Shown here: positions 45,282 through 53,169 of the stretch, one piece after another
How the letters are laid out: each line of letters opens with the position of its first letter
How positions within the stretch are numbered: the stretch's first letter is position 1
Source of the DNA: Paracoccus acridae
GTDB lineage: Bacteria; Pseudomonadota; Alphaproteobacteria; Rhodobacterales; Rhodobacteraceae
Length of the DNA stretch: 64,000 nucleotides
NCBI RefSeq assembly: GCF_014642735.1
Contig: NZ_BMIV01000001.1
Span: 62,001-126,000 of the forward strand
Direction of reading: 5' to 3'
The notes under the pieces: model-generated
What the model was told of the DNA's origin: nothing
Database searches by the model: none
The model's input: the letters and a program-made list of their open reading frames with translations, nothing else
Made by a program: the position numbers and the translations under genes

Positions 45282-47080
45282 GAGCCAAGCGGCCGGGTTG
45301 CCCGATCCAGCCAAGCCCGGTCCTGCGTGTCCAGATGCGGCGACAGCGCGTCACGCACCTGGGCGTGATAGGCGTCGAGCCAGGCGATCTCGTCCCGTGA
45401 CAGCGCCGCAAGGTCGATCAGCCTTGTGTCGATGGGACACAGGGTCAGGGTCTCGAAGCCCAGCATGGTGCGGCCCGGCTCGGCTTCGGCGGGGGTGACG
45501 ACGATCAGGTTCTCGATGCGGATGCCGAAGGCGCCTTCGCGGTAATAGCCCGGCTCGTTGGACAGGATCATGCCTTCTTCCAAGGGCAGGGTGCTGACGC
45601 GGCTGATGCGCACCGGGCCTTCGTGGACGCAGAGCGCCGCGCCGACGCCGTGACCGGTGCCGTGGTCGTAATCCTGGCCCTGCGACCACAGGTATTGCCG
45701 CGCCAAGGCGTCGATATGGGCACCCGCCACACCCTGCGGAAAGCGCGCCCGGCTGATGGCGATCATGCCGCGCAGCACGGCGGTATAGGGGGCCACGACA
45801 TCGGGCGAGGGATCGCCCAGGGGCAGGATGCGGGTGATGTCGGTGGTGCCGTCGGGATATTGCCCGCCCGAATCGATCAGGAGGACTTCGCCTGCCGCCA
45901 GTCGGCGGTTGGTGGCGCGGGTGACGCGGTAATGGGGAAGGGCGGCGTTCGGTCCCGCCCCGCAGATCGTGTCGAAGCTGATATCGGTGATGCCCGCATC
46001 CCGGCGCAAGGTTTCCAGCTTCTCGACCACGGCGATTTCGGTCAGGTCGGCCGGTTCCTGGCTATCCAACCAGGCCAGCAGCCGTACCATCGCCACCCCG
46101 TCGCGCAGATGAGCGGCGCGCATCCCGTCCAGTTCGGCCGCGTTCTTGCGGGCCTTGGGCAGGATCGCCGGGTCGGACGCGCGGGCGATCTGGGTGTTCG
46201 CGCTTTCCAGCAGGCGGAAGGCGGCCTCGGGGGCCGAAGCGGGGTCGATGCGGACCGGACCTTCCAGATCCAGAAGCGCCGGCGACAGGCCTTCGGGGTG
46301 CAGGATCGCGACCTGGTTGCCCAGATGGGCGCGCAGGGCATCGTCGAACTTGGCGGGATCCGTGAACAGCGCCAGATGGCCGTCATCCGACAGGACGGCG
46401 AAGGATTGCACGATCGGGTTCTTGGGAACGTCGCTGCCCCGGATGTTCAGCAGCCACGAGATCGAGTCGGGCAGGGTCAGCAGGGCGGCGGCCTGACCGT
46501 CCTCGCGCAGTTGCGCGGCAAGGCGGGCGCGCTTTTCGGCGGCCGTCTCGCCTGCCACGGCATCGTCATGGGCGCGCGCCCGACCCACAGGCGGGGCAGG
46601 TCGGTCGGTCCAGATCGCATCCAGCGGATTGTGGTCCACCGCGATCAGCCCGATGCCACTGTCGGCAAGCGCCTTTTCCAGCGTCTCGATTTCCTGGCGG
46701 GTGTGCAGCCACGGGTCGAAGCCCAGGCGCCCGCCGGCGGGCAGGGCCGCGCGCAGCCAGTCCGAAGGCTTGGTTTCGGGCCAGGGCACCGGCGTGAAGT
46801 GGTGGGGGTCCACCTGCGCCTTGACCTGCACGCGATAGCGTCCGTCGATGAAGACGCCTGCCCGGTCGGCCGTGACGATGGCAAAGCCCGCGCTGCCGGT
46901 AAAGCCAGTCAGCCATGCCAGCCGCGCATCGGCATCGGCCACATATTCGCCCTGGTGCGCATCCGCGCGGGGCACGATAAAGCCGTCCAGCCCATCCGCC
47001 GCAAGCCGCGCGCGCAATTGGGCCAGTCGTGCCGGGTGATCCGCATCGCCCGCAGGGTCGTCGAATTTCTGAAAGCTCAC
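45269..47080 (-). CDS. Xaa-Pro aminopeptidase (M24, aminopeptidase P type)
   Basis: Cytosolic metallopeptidase of 603 residues, the long eukaryote-like aminopeptidase P form with two creatinase-like N-terminal domains (about 10-315) and a C-terminal pita-bread domain. Metal ligands: Asp in LIDSGGQY, Asp in GTTDITR, His in HGTGHGVG, Glu in LSNEPGYY and Glu in GIRIENL. It starts with GTG overlapping the UPF0173 stop (GTGA). Its last codons (SSSV) come from the tail of the composite element. Expected to cut N-terminal X-Pro bonds. Confidence 0.94.
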   Translation of the reverse strand: MSFQKFDDPAGDADHPARLAQLRARLAADGLDGFIVPRADAHQGEYVADADARLAWLTGFTGSAGFAIVTADRAGVFIDGRYRVQVKAQVDPHHFTPVPWPETKPSDWLRAALPAGGRLGFDPWLHTRQEIETLEKALADSGIGLIAVDHNPLDAIWTDRPAPPVGRARAHDDAVAGETAAEKRARLAAQLREDGQAAALLTLPDSISWLLNIRGSDVPKNPIVQSFAVLSDDGHLALFTDPAKFDDALRAHLGNQVAILHPEGLSPALLDLEGPVRIDPASAPEAAFRLLESANTQIARASDPAILPKARKNAAELDGMRAAHLRDGVAMVRLLAWLDSQEPADLTEIAVVEKLETLRRDAGITDISFDTICGAGPNAALPHYRVTRATNRRLAAGEVLLIDSGGQYPDGTTDITRILPLGDPSPDVVAPYTAVLRGMIAISRARFPQGVAGAHIDALARQYLWSQGQDYDHGTGHGVGAALCVHEGPVRISRVSTLPLEEGMILSNEPGYYREGAFGIRIENLIVVTPAEAEPGRTMLGFETLTLCPIDTRLIDLAALSRDEIAWLDAYHAQVRDALSPHLDTQDRAWLDRATRPLGSSSV

Positions 47081-47769
47081 AGCTCGATCGCCTTCATGAT
47101 CTGGGGTTCGATCACGCGCACGCCCGGCAGGCCGTCGATCAGCCCTTGTGCGGATTGTTCCAGCAAGGGGAACGTCTTGTAATGGCAGGGAATCACGGTC
47201 TTGAAGTCGAAATACTTCCTGGCCGCCCAGGCCGCGCGCTTCATGTCCATGGTGAAGTGCCCGCCCGCGCACAGGATGCCGATGTCGGGGTGGTGGTATT
47301 CGCCCATCCAGGCCATGTCGGCCATGATGTCCGTATCGCCCGAGACATAGATCACATGCCCTTCGCCCGCGATCATGTAGCCCGATTCGTGCCCGGCATA
47401 GATCGGCCCGTCGGCCCCATTCAGCGAACTGGAATGGCTGGCGTTCACCATCGTCACCGACGCCCCGCCAAGATCGACCGTGCCGCCCTTGTTGAAGCCG
47501 ATCCCTTCGATGTCGTGGTGCGTGGACCAGTGGCTGACCAGGTCATAGATGCCCGCGACGGGGATCTTCAGCTCCTTGGCGATGGCCAGCGTGTCGCCGG
47601 AATGATCGCCATGGCCGTGGGTCAGAAGGACATGGGTGGCGCCCTGGATCGCCTCGGCCCGGCGGTCCTCGGGGAAGACCGGATTGCCGGAAATCCAGGG
47701 GTCGATCAGGATCACGGCATCCTCGATTTCCAGGCGAAAGCCGGAATGTCCAAGCCAGGTTAGTTTCAT
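47077..47769 (-). CDS. UPF0173 metal-dependent hydrolase
   Basis: Metallo-beta-lactamase fold protein of 230 residues. The metal motif is LTHGHGDHSGD; further ligands are likely His in VNASHSSS, Asp in VSGDTDIMADM and His in IPCHYKT. The family (YtkL-like UPF0173) has no settled substrate. AAAGGGA stands 7 nt before the ATG at 47769. It is translationally coupled to the aminopeptidase P gene and follows recJ by 79 bp. Confidence 0.93.
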   Translation of the reverse strand: MKLTWLGHSGFRLEIEDAVILIDPWISGNPVFPEDRRAEAIQGATHVLLTHGHGDHSGDTLAIAKELKIPVAGIYDLVSHWSTHHDIEGIGFNKGGTVDLGGASVTMVNASHSSSLNGADGPIYAGHESGYMIAGEGHVIYVSGDTDIMADMAWMGEYHHPDIGILCAGGHFTMDMKRAAWAARKYFDFKTVIPCHYKTFPLLEQSAQGLIDGLPGVRVIEPQIMKAIEL

Positions 47770-47848
47770 CGCGGTTCCCTTTGCCAGTGTCGCGCGCAGG
47801 TTAGCGGCGGGTCCGGGCGGTGACCAGAGGGGGTCAGGCCCGATACGG

Positions 47849-49585
47849 TCACGCGGGGGCCGCATCCTCCAGCCGCAGGCGCAGCCGTTCGCGACCGCCC
47901 CAGGTGGACAGATCCAGCTTGCCCGCCAGATGGAAGCGCCGCCCCCTTGCGCCGATCAGCGCGGGGCCAAGCGGGCCGTTCATGGCGCCCCATGCCACGG
48001 CTTCCAGCGCAGGGCCGCCGGCGCTGCGGAAGGACAAGCGCAGGTGATTGTCGCCCATGGTCGAGGCGCTGTCGATCAACTGGTCGGCAAAGGCAAAGCG
48101 CGGCGCGGGGGCAGCCTGCCCGAAGGGACCTGCGTCTTCCAGGCGGCGATACATCTGGGGCGTGGCCCCCGTGCATTCCATCAGGCCCGAGATGCGCAGA
48201 TCGCGTGCGCCCGTCCGCTGCGCCAGATCGGCGGCGATCAGGTCGGACAGGCGGGCCATGGCCGCGGGGATCATCGCCTCGGCCACGGTCAGGCCGGCGG
48301 CCATCATGTGACCGCCGCCCTTGATCAGCAGGCCTTCGTCAGCCAGCCGGTGGATCGCCCGGCCCAGATCGACGCCCGGAACCGACCGGGCGCTGCCCTT
48401 GCCGATGCCGTTTTCCACGCCGATCACGACCGAGGGCAGGTCGGTGGCCTCTTTCACGCGCGCAGCCACGATGCCGACGACGCCGGGATGCCAGCCGGGG
48501 CCCGCCGCCCAGGACAGGCGGGCATCGCCACGGGCCTCGACCTGGGCCAGGGCCTCGTCGCGCACGGCGGCTTCGATGGCGCGGCGGTCGCGGTTCAGCA
48601 GGTCCAACTCGGCTGCCAGCCTCCCGGCCTCGCGCGGGTCGCGGCAGGACAGGCACAGCGCGCCCAGATCGGCGCGGCCCACGCGGCCGCCGGCATTGAT
48701 GCGCGGCCCCAGCAGGAAGCCCAGGTGAAAGGCGCTTGGCGGGCCGTCAAGACGCGCCACGTCGGACAGCGCCACAAGGCCGGGCCGCTGCCTGCGGGCC
48801 ATGATCGCCAGACCTTGCCGGACAAAGGCGCGGTTGACGCCGACCAGCGGGGCGACATCGGCCACGGTCGCCAGGGCCACCAGATCCAGCATCGCCATCA
48901 GGTTGGGTTCCGGCCGCCCCTGCGCGCGCAAGACGCGGCCCGCCTGGACCAGCGTCAGGAAGACCACGCCTGCCGCGCAAAGATGCCCCAGCGAACCGTC
49001 CTCGTCCGCGCGGTTCGGGTTCACGACCGCAAGCGCGGGGGGCAGCGTCTCTCCGCCCAGGTGGTGATCCAGCACGATGATGTCCGTGCCAGCCGCAGCG
49101 GCCAGGGCGTCATGGCTCAGCGTGCCGCAATCGACGCAGACGATCAGGTCGTGACTGGCCGCAAGGGCCGCCATCGCGGGTGCGTTCGGGCCATAGCCCT
49201 CGTCAATGCGGTCGGGGATATAGAGCGTCGCGTCCCGCCCCTGGCCGCGCAGCCAGTCCAGCAGCAAGGCGGCCGAACTGCCCCCGTCCACGTCATAATC
49301 GGCAAAGATGGCGATGCGTTCGCCCTTGACGGCAGCCGCCACCAGCCGGTCCGCAGCAACCCCCATGTCGCGCAGGGACAGCGGGTCGGGCAACAGGTCG
49401 CGCAGGCGCGGCGTCAGGAAACCCTCGGCCCCTTCCGCCTCGACCCCGCGTTCGGCCAGGACGCGCGCGACCGCCAGGGGCAGGCCGGTGCGCTGGGCCA
49501 GACCCTCGGCCAGGCGATCCGCCGTCCCGTCCGGGCCGACCCATCGCCGATTGGTCAGCGATTGCTCGATTCCCAGAAACGTCAC
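47849..49585 (-). CDS. recJ: Single-strand DNA exonuclease RecJ
   Basis: 5'-3' single-strand exonuclease of recombination and mismatch repair, 578 residues. DHH phosphoesterase motifs: FADYDVDGGSSA, VDCGTLSHD, and IVLDHHLGG; the DHHA1 domain has IKGGGHMMAAGLTV, and the C-terminal OB-like domain follows. It starts with GTG at 49585. The ribosome site AAGGTG is part of the tail of a composite repeat lying between glpX and recJ. It is 46 bp downstream of glpX. Confidence 0.96.
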   Translation of the reverse strand: MTFLGIEQSLTNRRWVGPDGTADRLAEGLAQRTGLPLAVARVLAERGVEAEGAEGFLTPRLRDLLPDPLSLRDMGVAADRLVAAAVKGERIAIFADYDVDGGSSAALLLDWLRGQGRDATLYIPDRIDEGYGPNAPAMAALAASHDLIVCVDCGTLSHDALAAAAGTDIIVLDHHLGGETLPPALAVVNPNRADEDGSLGHLCAAGVVFLTLVQAGRVLRAQGRPEPNLMAMLDLVALATVADVAPLVGVNRAFVRQGLAIMARRQRPGLVALSDVARLDGPPSAFHLGFLLGPRINAGGRVGRADLGALCLSCRDPREAGRLAAELDLLNRDRRAIEAAVRDEALAQVEARGDARLSWAAGPGWHPGVVGIVAARVKEATDLPSVVIGVENGIGKGSARSVPGVDLGRAIHRLADEGLLIKGGGHMMAAGLTVAEAMIPAAMARLSDLIAADLAQRTGARDLRISGLMECTGATPQMYRRLEDAGPFGQAAPAPRFAFADQLIDSASTMGDNHLRLSFRSAGGPALEAVAWGAMNGPLGPALIGARGRRFHLAGKLDLSTWGGRERLRLRLEDAAPA

Positions 49586-49591
49586 GGCAGC

Positions 49592-49630
49592 ACCTTCTTC
49601 GTTGTCGAAATACCCTGGGGCGAAGCCCCT
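49592..49630 (-). repeat. Composite intergenic element, short copy
   Basis: Read on the minus strand: hairpin GGGGC-TTC-GCCCC (49617-49629) 2 nt after the glpX stop, then AGGGTATTTCG and a tail ACAACGAAGAAG that reaches the recJ ribosome site. Confidence 0.65.
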
Positions 49631-49631
49631 C

Positions 49632-50597
49632 TTACCTGATCGGGTTGCGATAGATCATCCGCCGGACCGATCCGGTCTTCGACCGCATCAGGATCGTCTC
49701 GGTCTGCAGATAGTTCGGCTCGCGCTTGACGCCCGCCACGATGGAGCCGTTCGTCACGCCTGTCGCCGCAAAGATCACGTCGCCCGTCACCAGTTCGTCG
49801 CGCGAATAGATGCGGTCCAGGTCGGTGATCCCGGCCTTGCGGGCGCGGCCCTTTTCGTCGTCGTTGCGGAACAACAGCTTGCCCCACATCTGCCCGCCCA
49901 TGCATTTGAGCGCGGATGCCGCCAGCACGCCCTCGGGGGCGCCGCCCGATCCCATGTACATGTCGATGCCGGTCAACTCGGCCTCGGCGCAGTGGATCAC
50001 GCCGGCCACGTCGCCGTCGGTGATCAGCCGGATCGCCGCGCCGGTGGACCGGACCTCGGCCACCAGATCCTCGTGACGGGGACGCTCCAGGATGCAGACG
50101 GTGATGTCGCTGTCCTCGACGCCCCGCGCGCGCGCCAGGGCGCGCACGCGTTCGGACGGGGACATGTCCAGGCTGACCACGTCGGTCGGATAGCCCGGCC
50201 CGATGGCCAGCTTTTCCATATACACGTCCGGCGCGTGCAGCAGGGTGCCGCGTTGCGCCATGGCAATCACGGTCAGGGCGTTCGGCATGTCCTTGGCGGT
50301 CAGCGTGGTGCCTTCTAGCGGATCCAGGGCAATGTCCACTTCGGGGCCTTCGCCGGTGCCGACTTCCTCGCCGATATAGAGCATCGGCGCCTCGTCGCGC
50401 TCACCCTCGCCGATGACCACGACGCCCTTGATGTCCAGCATGTTCAACTGGTCGCGCATGGCGTTGACGGCGGCCTGGTCGGCCGCCTTCTCGTCGCCGC
50501 GCCCGATCAGCCGGGCCGAGGCATGGGCCGCAGCCTCGCTGACGCGGGCCAGGCCCAGCGAAAGCATCCGGTCGTTGAAATCCTTGGGCGCGGTCAT
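49632..50597 (-). CDS. glpX: Class II fructose-1,6-bisphosphatase
   Basis: Gluconeogenic and Calvin-cycle phosphatase converting fructose 1,6-bisphosphate to fructose 6-phosphate, GlpX type. The 321 residues have the metal-binding motifs VVVIGEGERDEAPML and ALDPLEGTTL, and the substrate loop MYMGSGGAPEGVLAA. GAGGGA 8 nt upstream favours ATG 50597 over the in-frame ATG 6 nt earlier. It lies upstream of recJ. In relatives a homoserine dehydrogenase gene often precedes glpX; here bolA does. Confidence 0.96.
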   Translation of the reverse strand: MTAPKDFNDRMLSLGLARVSEAAAHASARLIGRGDEKAADQAAVNAMRDQLNMLDIKGVVVIGEGERDEAPMLYIGEEVGTGEGPEVDIALDPLEGTTLTAKDMPNALTVIAMAQRGTLLHAPDVYMEKLAIGPGYPTDVVSLDMSPSERVRALARARGVEDSDITVCILERPRHEDLVAEVRSTGAAIRLITDGDVAGVIHCAEAELTGIDMYMGSGGAPEGVLAASALKCMGGQMWGKLLFRNDDEKGRARKAGITDLDRIYSRDELVTGDVIFAATGVTNGSIVAGVKREPNYLQTETILMRSKTGSVRRMIYRNPIR

Positions 50598-50675
50598 GTC
50601 CATCCCTCGTTGCGACAGCTTGGGAGGGGTCTTACGCCCCGCCCGCCGCAGCGGCAAGCCTGTCGGCGCTAACGC

Positions 50676-50927
50676 CTAGGTGTCAGCCAGATCAAGCGCC
50701 AGGGCATGGATGCGCCCCACGATGTCGCCCAGGGTGCGGTGGACAAGGCGGTGCCGCTGCACCCGGCCCAGGCCCGCGAAGGCCGGGCTGGCCATGCGGA
50801 TGCGGAAATGGGTCTGCCCGCCATCGCGGTATCCGGCATGGCCCCGATGGCTTTCGCTTTCGTCGATGACTTCGAGCCGGGTGGGGCCAAGCTCTGCAAG
50901 CCTTTCGCGCATTTCATCCGCAATCAT
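50676..50927 (-). CDS. bolA: BolA family protein
   Basis: Small protein of 83 residues with the BolA/IbaG fold: MRERLAELGPTRLEVIDESESHRGHAG, then THFRIRMASPAFAG and HRLVHRTLGDI. The conserved His residues (GHAG and RQRH..VH region) could bind an Fe-S cluster with a monothiol glutaredoxin. It is divergent from the J-domain gene with 67 bp between starts. Confidence 0.94.
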   Translation of the reverse strand: MIADEMRERLAELGPTRLEVIDESESHRGHAGYRDGGQTHFRIRMASPAFAGLGRVQRHRLVHRTLGDIVGRIHALALDLADT

Positions 50928-50994
50928 CCGTCAAGACCTTTCATGTCGCGTCAAAAACCCTAAACTGCCGCCTCCGAGTCGCAAAGGTGCCCCA

Positions 50995-51621
50995 ATGAGC
51001 AGGAACGACCCCTTCGGCTTCGACATCTCGGCCGCGAAGGACAAGAAACGCAAGAACAAGGGCCGTCGCGGCATGTCCGGCGCCTTCGAGACATCGACCC
51101 GCACCTGCGACAAGCAGGGCTGCGACGAGCCGGGGCAGTATCGGGCCCCCAAGAACCCCCGCAACCTCGATGACTATTTCTGGTTCTGCAAGGATCACGT
51201 CCGCGAATACAACGCGAACTGGAACTATTTCCAGGGCCAGTCCGAGGAGGAGTTCCAGCAGTTCATCGACAACGCGACCGTCTGGGAACGTCCGACCAAG
51301 CCCTTTGGCCGTGCCGCGCAGGAAGACAAATGGGCGCGACACGGCGTCAGCGACCCCTTGGAGATCCTGGGCGCCAACGGCACCGCGCCCGAGGCCCGCG
51401 CCAAGGCCAGCCGCAAGCTGCCGCCCACCGAACGCAAGGCCTTGGACATCCTGGAAGCCAAGGACAGCTGGACCCGCGCCGAGATCCGCAAGCAGTACAA
51501 GTCCCTGGTCAAGGACCTGCATCCCGACATGAACGGCGGCGACCGGTCCGACGAGGATCGCCTGGCCGAGGTCGTCTGGGCCTGGGACCAGGTCAAGGAC
51601 AGCCGGTTCTTCAAGGATTGA
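50995..51621 (+). CDS. J-domain protein with N-terminal zinc-finger-like segment
   Basis: Protein of 208 residues. The C-terminal 65 residues form a J domain with the HPD tripeptide at 176-178 (LVKDLHPDMN), which stimulates DnaK ATPase. The N-terminal part has C38-x4-C43 and C65-x2-H68 in TRTCDKQGCDEPGQYR and YFWFCKDHVREYN, a plausible zinc site that is absent from DnaJ itself. The middle is conserved in alphaproteobacterial homologues. It is divergent from bolA; in relatives cobS/cobT often follow, but here a composite element and lnt do. Confidence 0.92.
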   Translation: MSRNDPFGFDISAAKDKKRKNKGRRGMSGAFETSTRTCDKQGCDEPGQYRAPKNPRNLDDYFWFCKDHVREYNANWNYFQGQSEEEFQQFIDNATVWERPTKPFGRAAQEDKWARHGVSDPLEILGANGTAPEARAKASRKLPPTERKALDILEAKDSWTRAEIRKQYKSLVKDLHPDMNGGDRSDEDRLAEVVWAWDQVKDSRFFKD

Positions 51622-51628
51622 CCGGGCA

Positions 51629-51685
51629 GGGGGCTGCCGCCCCCGTCCTTCGGACTCCCCCGCGGGTATTTTGCAACGGAGAAGC
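51629..51685 (+). repeat. Composite intergenic element, GTCCTTCGGAC subtype
   Basis: Hairpin GGGGGC/GCCCCC (51629-51644), second hairpin GTCC-TTC-GGAC (51645-51655), C-run, then GCGGGTATTTTGCAACGG and a GAGAAG end 3 nt before the lnt stop codon on the minus strand. Confidence 0.8.
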
Positions 51686-51687
51686 GA

Positions 51688-53160
51688 TCAGGCCGGCTTG
51701 CGGCGGACAAGCGCGGCTGCGAGCGCGACAAGCGCGATCAGGATGGCAGGGGAATTGCCCCATTTCATCCAGGGCGTTTCAGGCAGGGCGGCAGGTAGGG
51801 GCGTGTCGATCTTGCCCTGAACGCCCAAACCCAGCGACTGCCGGATGCGGCCATGCGGGTCGATGACCGCGCTGATGCCGGTATTGGCCGCACGGATCAG
51901 CGGCAGGCCGGATTCGATTGCGCGCAACTGGGCCTGGGCCAGATGCTGGTAAGGGCCGGAGAACTGGCCGAACCAGGCGTCGTTCGTGGCCTGCAACAGC
52001 CATTCGGGGCGTTGGCCAAGGCCCCGCAGATGTTGCGGAAAGATCGCCTCATAGCAGATCAGCGGCTGGAAATCGGGGGCACCGGGTGCCGACATGATCG
52101 CCGGCCCTTGACCTGCGGAATAGCCGTTGCCCTGCTGCGCCGCAAAGGCGGTGATGCCGACTTGAGCCAGCGCGTCGCCCCAGGGGATGTATTCGCCAAA
52201 CGGAACGAGGTGGAACTTGTCATAGACCTGGCCCACCGTCGCGTCCGGGTTCAGCGTGACCAGACTGTTGTAGAAGCGGCTGCCGTCACGCCGCTGGATG
52301 CCCATCACCAGCGGCGCGCCTGCCGCCTGGGCCATGGGGGGCAGAACCGGGCCTGCATCCTCCAGCAGGAAGTTCACGGCGGTTTCGGGCCAAATGACCA
52401 GATCGCGCGCGCCAGGTTCCGCCGACAGCTCCAGCAGGCGCTGGAAGAACACTGCCGCCCATTTCGGGTCCCATTTCAGGTGCTGTTCCGCATTCGGCTG
52501 GACGATGCGGAGGATGGTTGGCCTGTCAGAGGGCAGGGGCTGCGCCAGCCGTGCCAGTCCCGCCCCCCACAAGCCGCCCGTCAGCGCCAGCGCCAAGGCC
52601 GTGGCCGGCAGCAGGCGCAGCAGCGAGGGAAGCACGGCAAGGGCCAGCGTGATCAGGCTGAGGCCGATGGCCCCCGTCCAGGCGGCGGTTTGGGCCACAG
52701 GCGTGTCGATCCAGGCATGTCCCGTCAGCGACCAGGGCAGGCCGGTGAAAATCCAGCCGCGCAACCAGTCAGACAGCACCAAGGCAGAAGCAATGGCCAG
52801 GGCCCGGCGGGGAACACCGGTTGCAAGGCGCGCGGCCAAGGCGGCGGGGACTGCCCAGAACAGCGCACCGCCCAAGGCCATCAGGACAAGCGCGAAAGGG
52901 GCCATCCAGCCATAGATCGCGGCCTCGACCAGAAAGGGCTCGACGATCCAGGCCATTGACAGGCCGAACCAGCCGACTCCGCCTGCCAGCAGGGGCCAGA
53001 AGGCGTTTCCCGGACCTGCGGCGCGGCGCACCAGCAGCGCCAAGGCCAATGGGGTCGCGATCCAGATGCCAAAGGGTTGCAGGCCAAGCGCCGCGATCAG
53101 GCCAAGCGCCAGGTCAACCCAAAGCCGCCGAAGCCGCCCTTGTGGCACCGGGACGTGCAT
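51688..53160 (-). CDS. lnt: Apolipoprotein N-acyltransferase
   Basis: Last enzyme of lipoprotein maturation, adding the third acyl chain to the N-terminal Cys. The 490 residues have an N-terminal membrane half (to about 210) and a periplasmic nitrilase-like domain. The catalytic triad can be placed as E259 (IWPETAVNF), K315 (YDKFHLVPFGEY) and C369 (PLICYEAIFP). A final hydrophobic segment is at the C-terminus. It begins 9 bp after the DEAD-box helicase gene. Confidence 0.96.
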   Translation of the reverse strand: MHVPVPQGRLRRLWVDLALGLIAALGLQPFGIWIATPLALALLVRRAAGPGNAFWPLLAGGVGWFGLSMAWIVEPFLVEAAIYGWMAPFALVLMALGGALFWAVPAALAARLATGVPRRALAIASALVLSDWLRGWIFTGLPWSLTGHAWIDTPVAQTAAWTGAIGLSLITLALAVLPSLLRLLPATALALALTGGLWGAGLARLAQPLPSDRPTILRIVQPNAEQHLKWDPKWAAVFFQRLLELSAEPGARDLVIWPETAVNFLLEDAGPVLPPMAQAAGAPLVMGIQRRDGSRFYNSLVTLNPDATVGQVYDKFHLVPFGEYIPWGDALAQVGITAFAAQQGNGYSAGQGPAIMSAPGAPDFQPLICYEAIFPQHLRGLGQRPEWLLQATNDAWFGQFSGPYQHLAQAQLRAIESGLPLIRAANTGISAVIDPHGRIRQSLGLGVQGKIDTPLPAALPETPWMKWGNSPAILIALVALAAALVRRKPA

Positions 53161-53169
53161 CGGTGGCGG

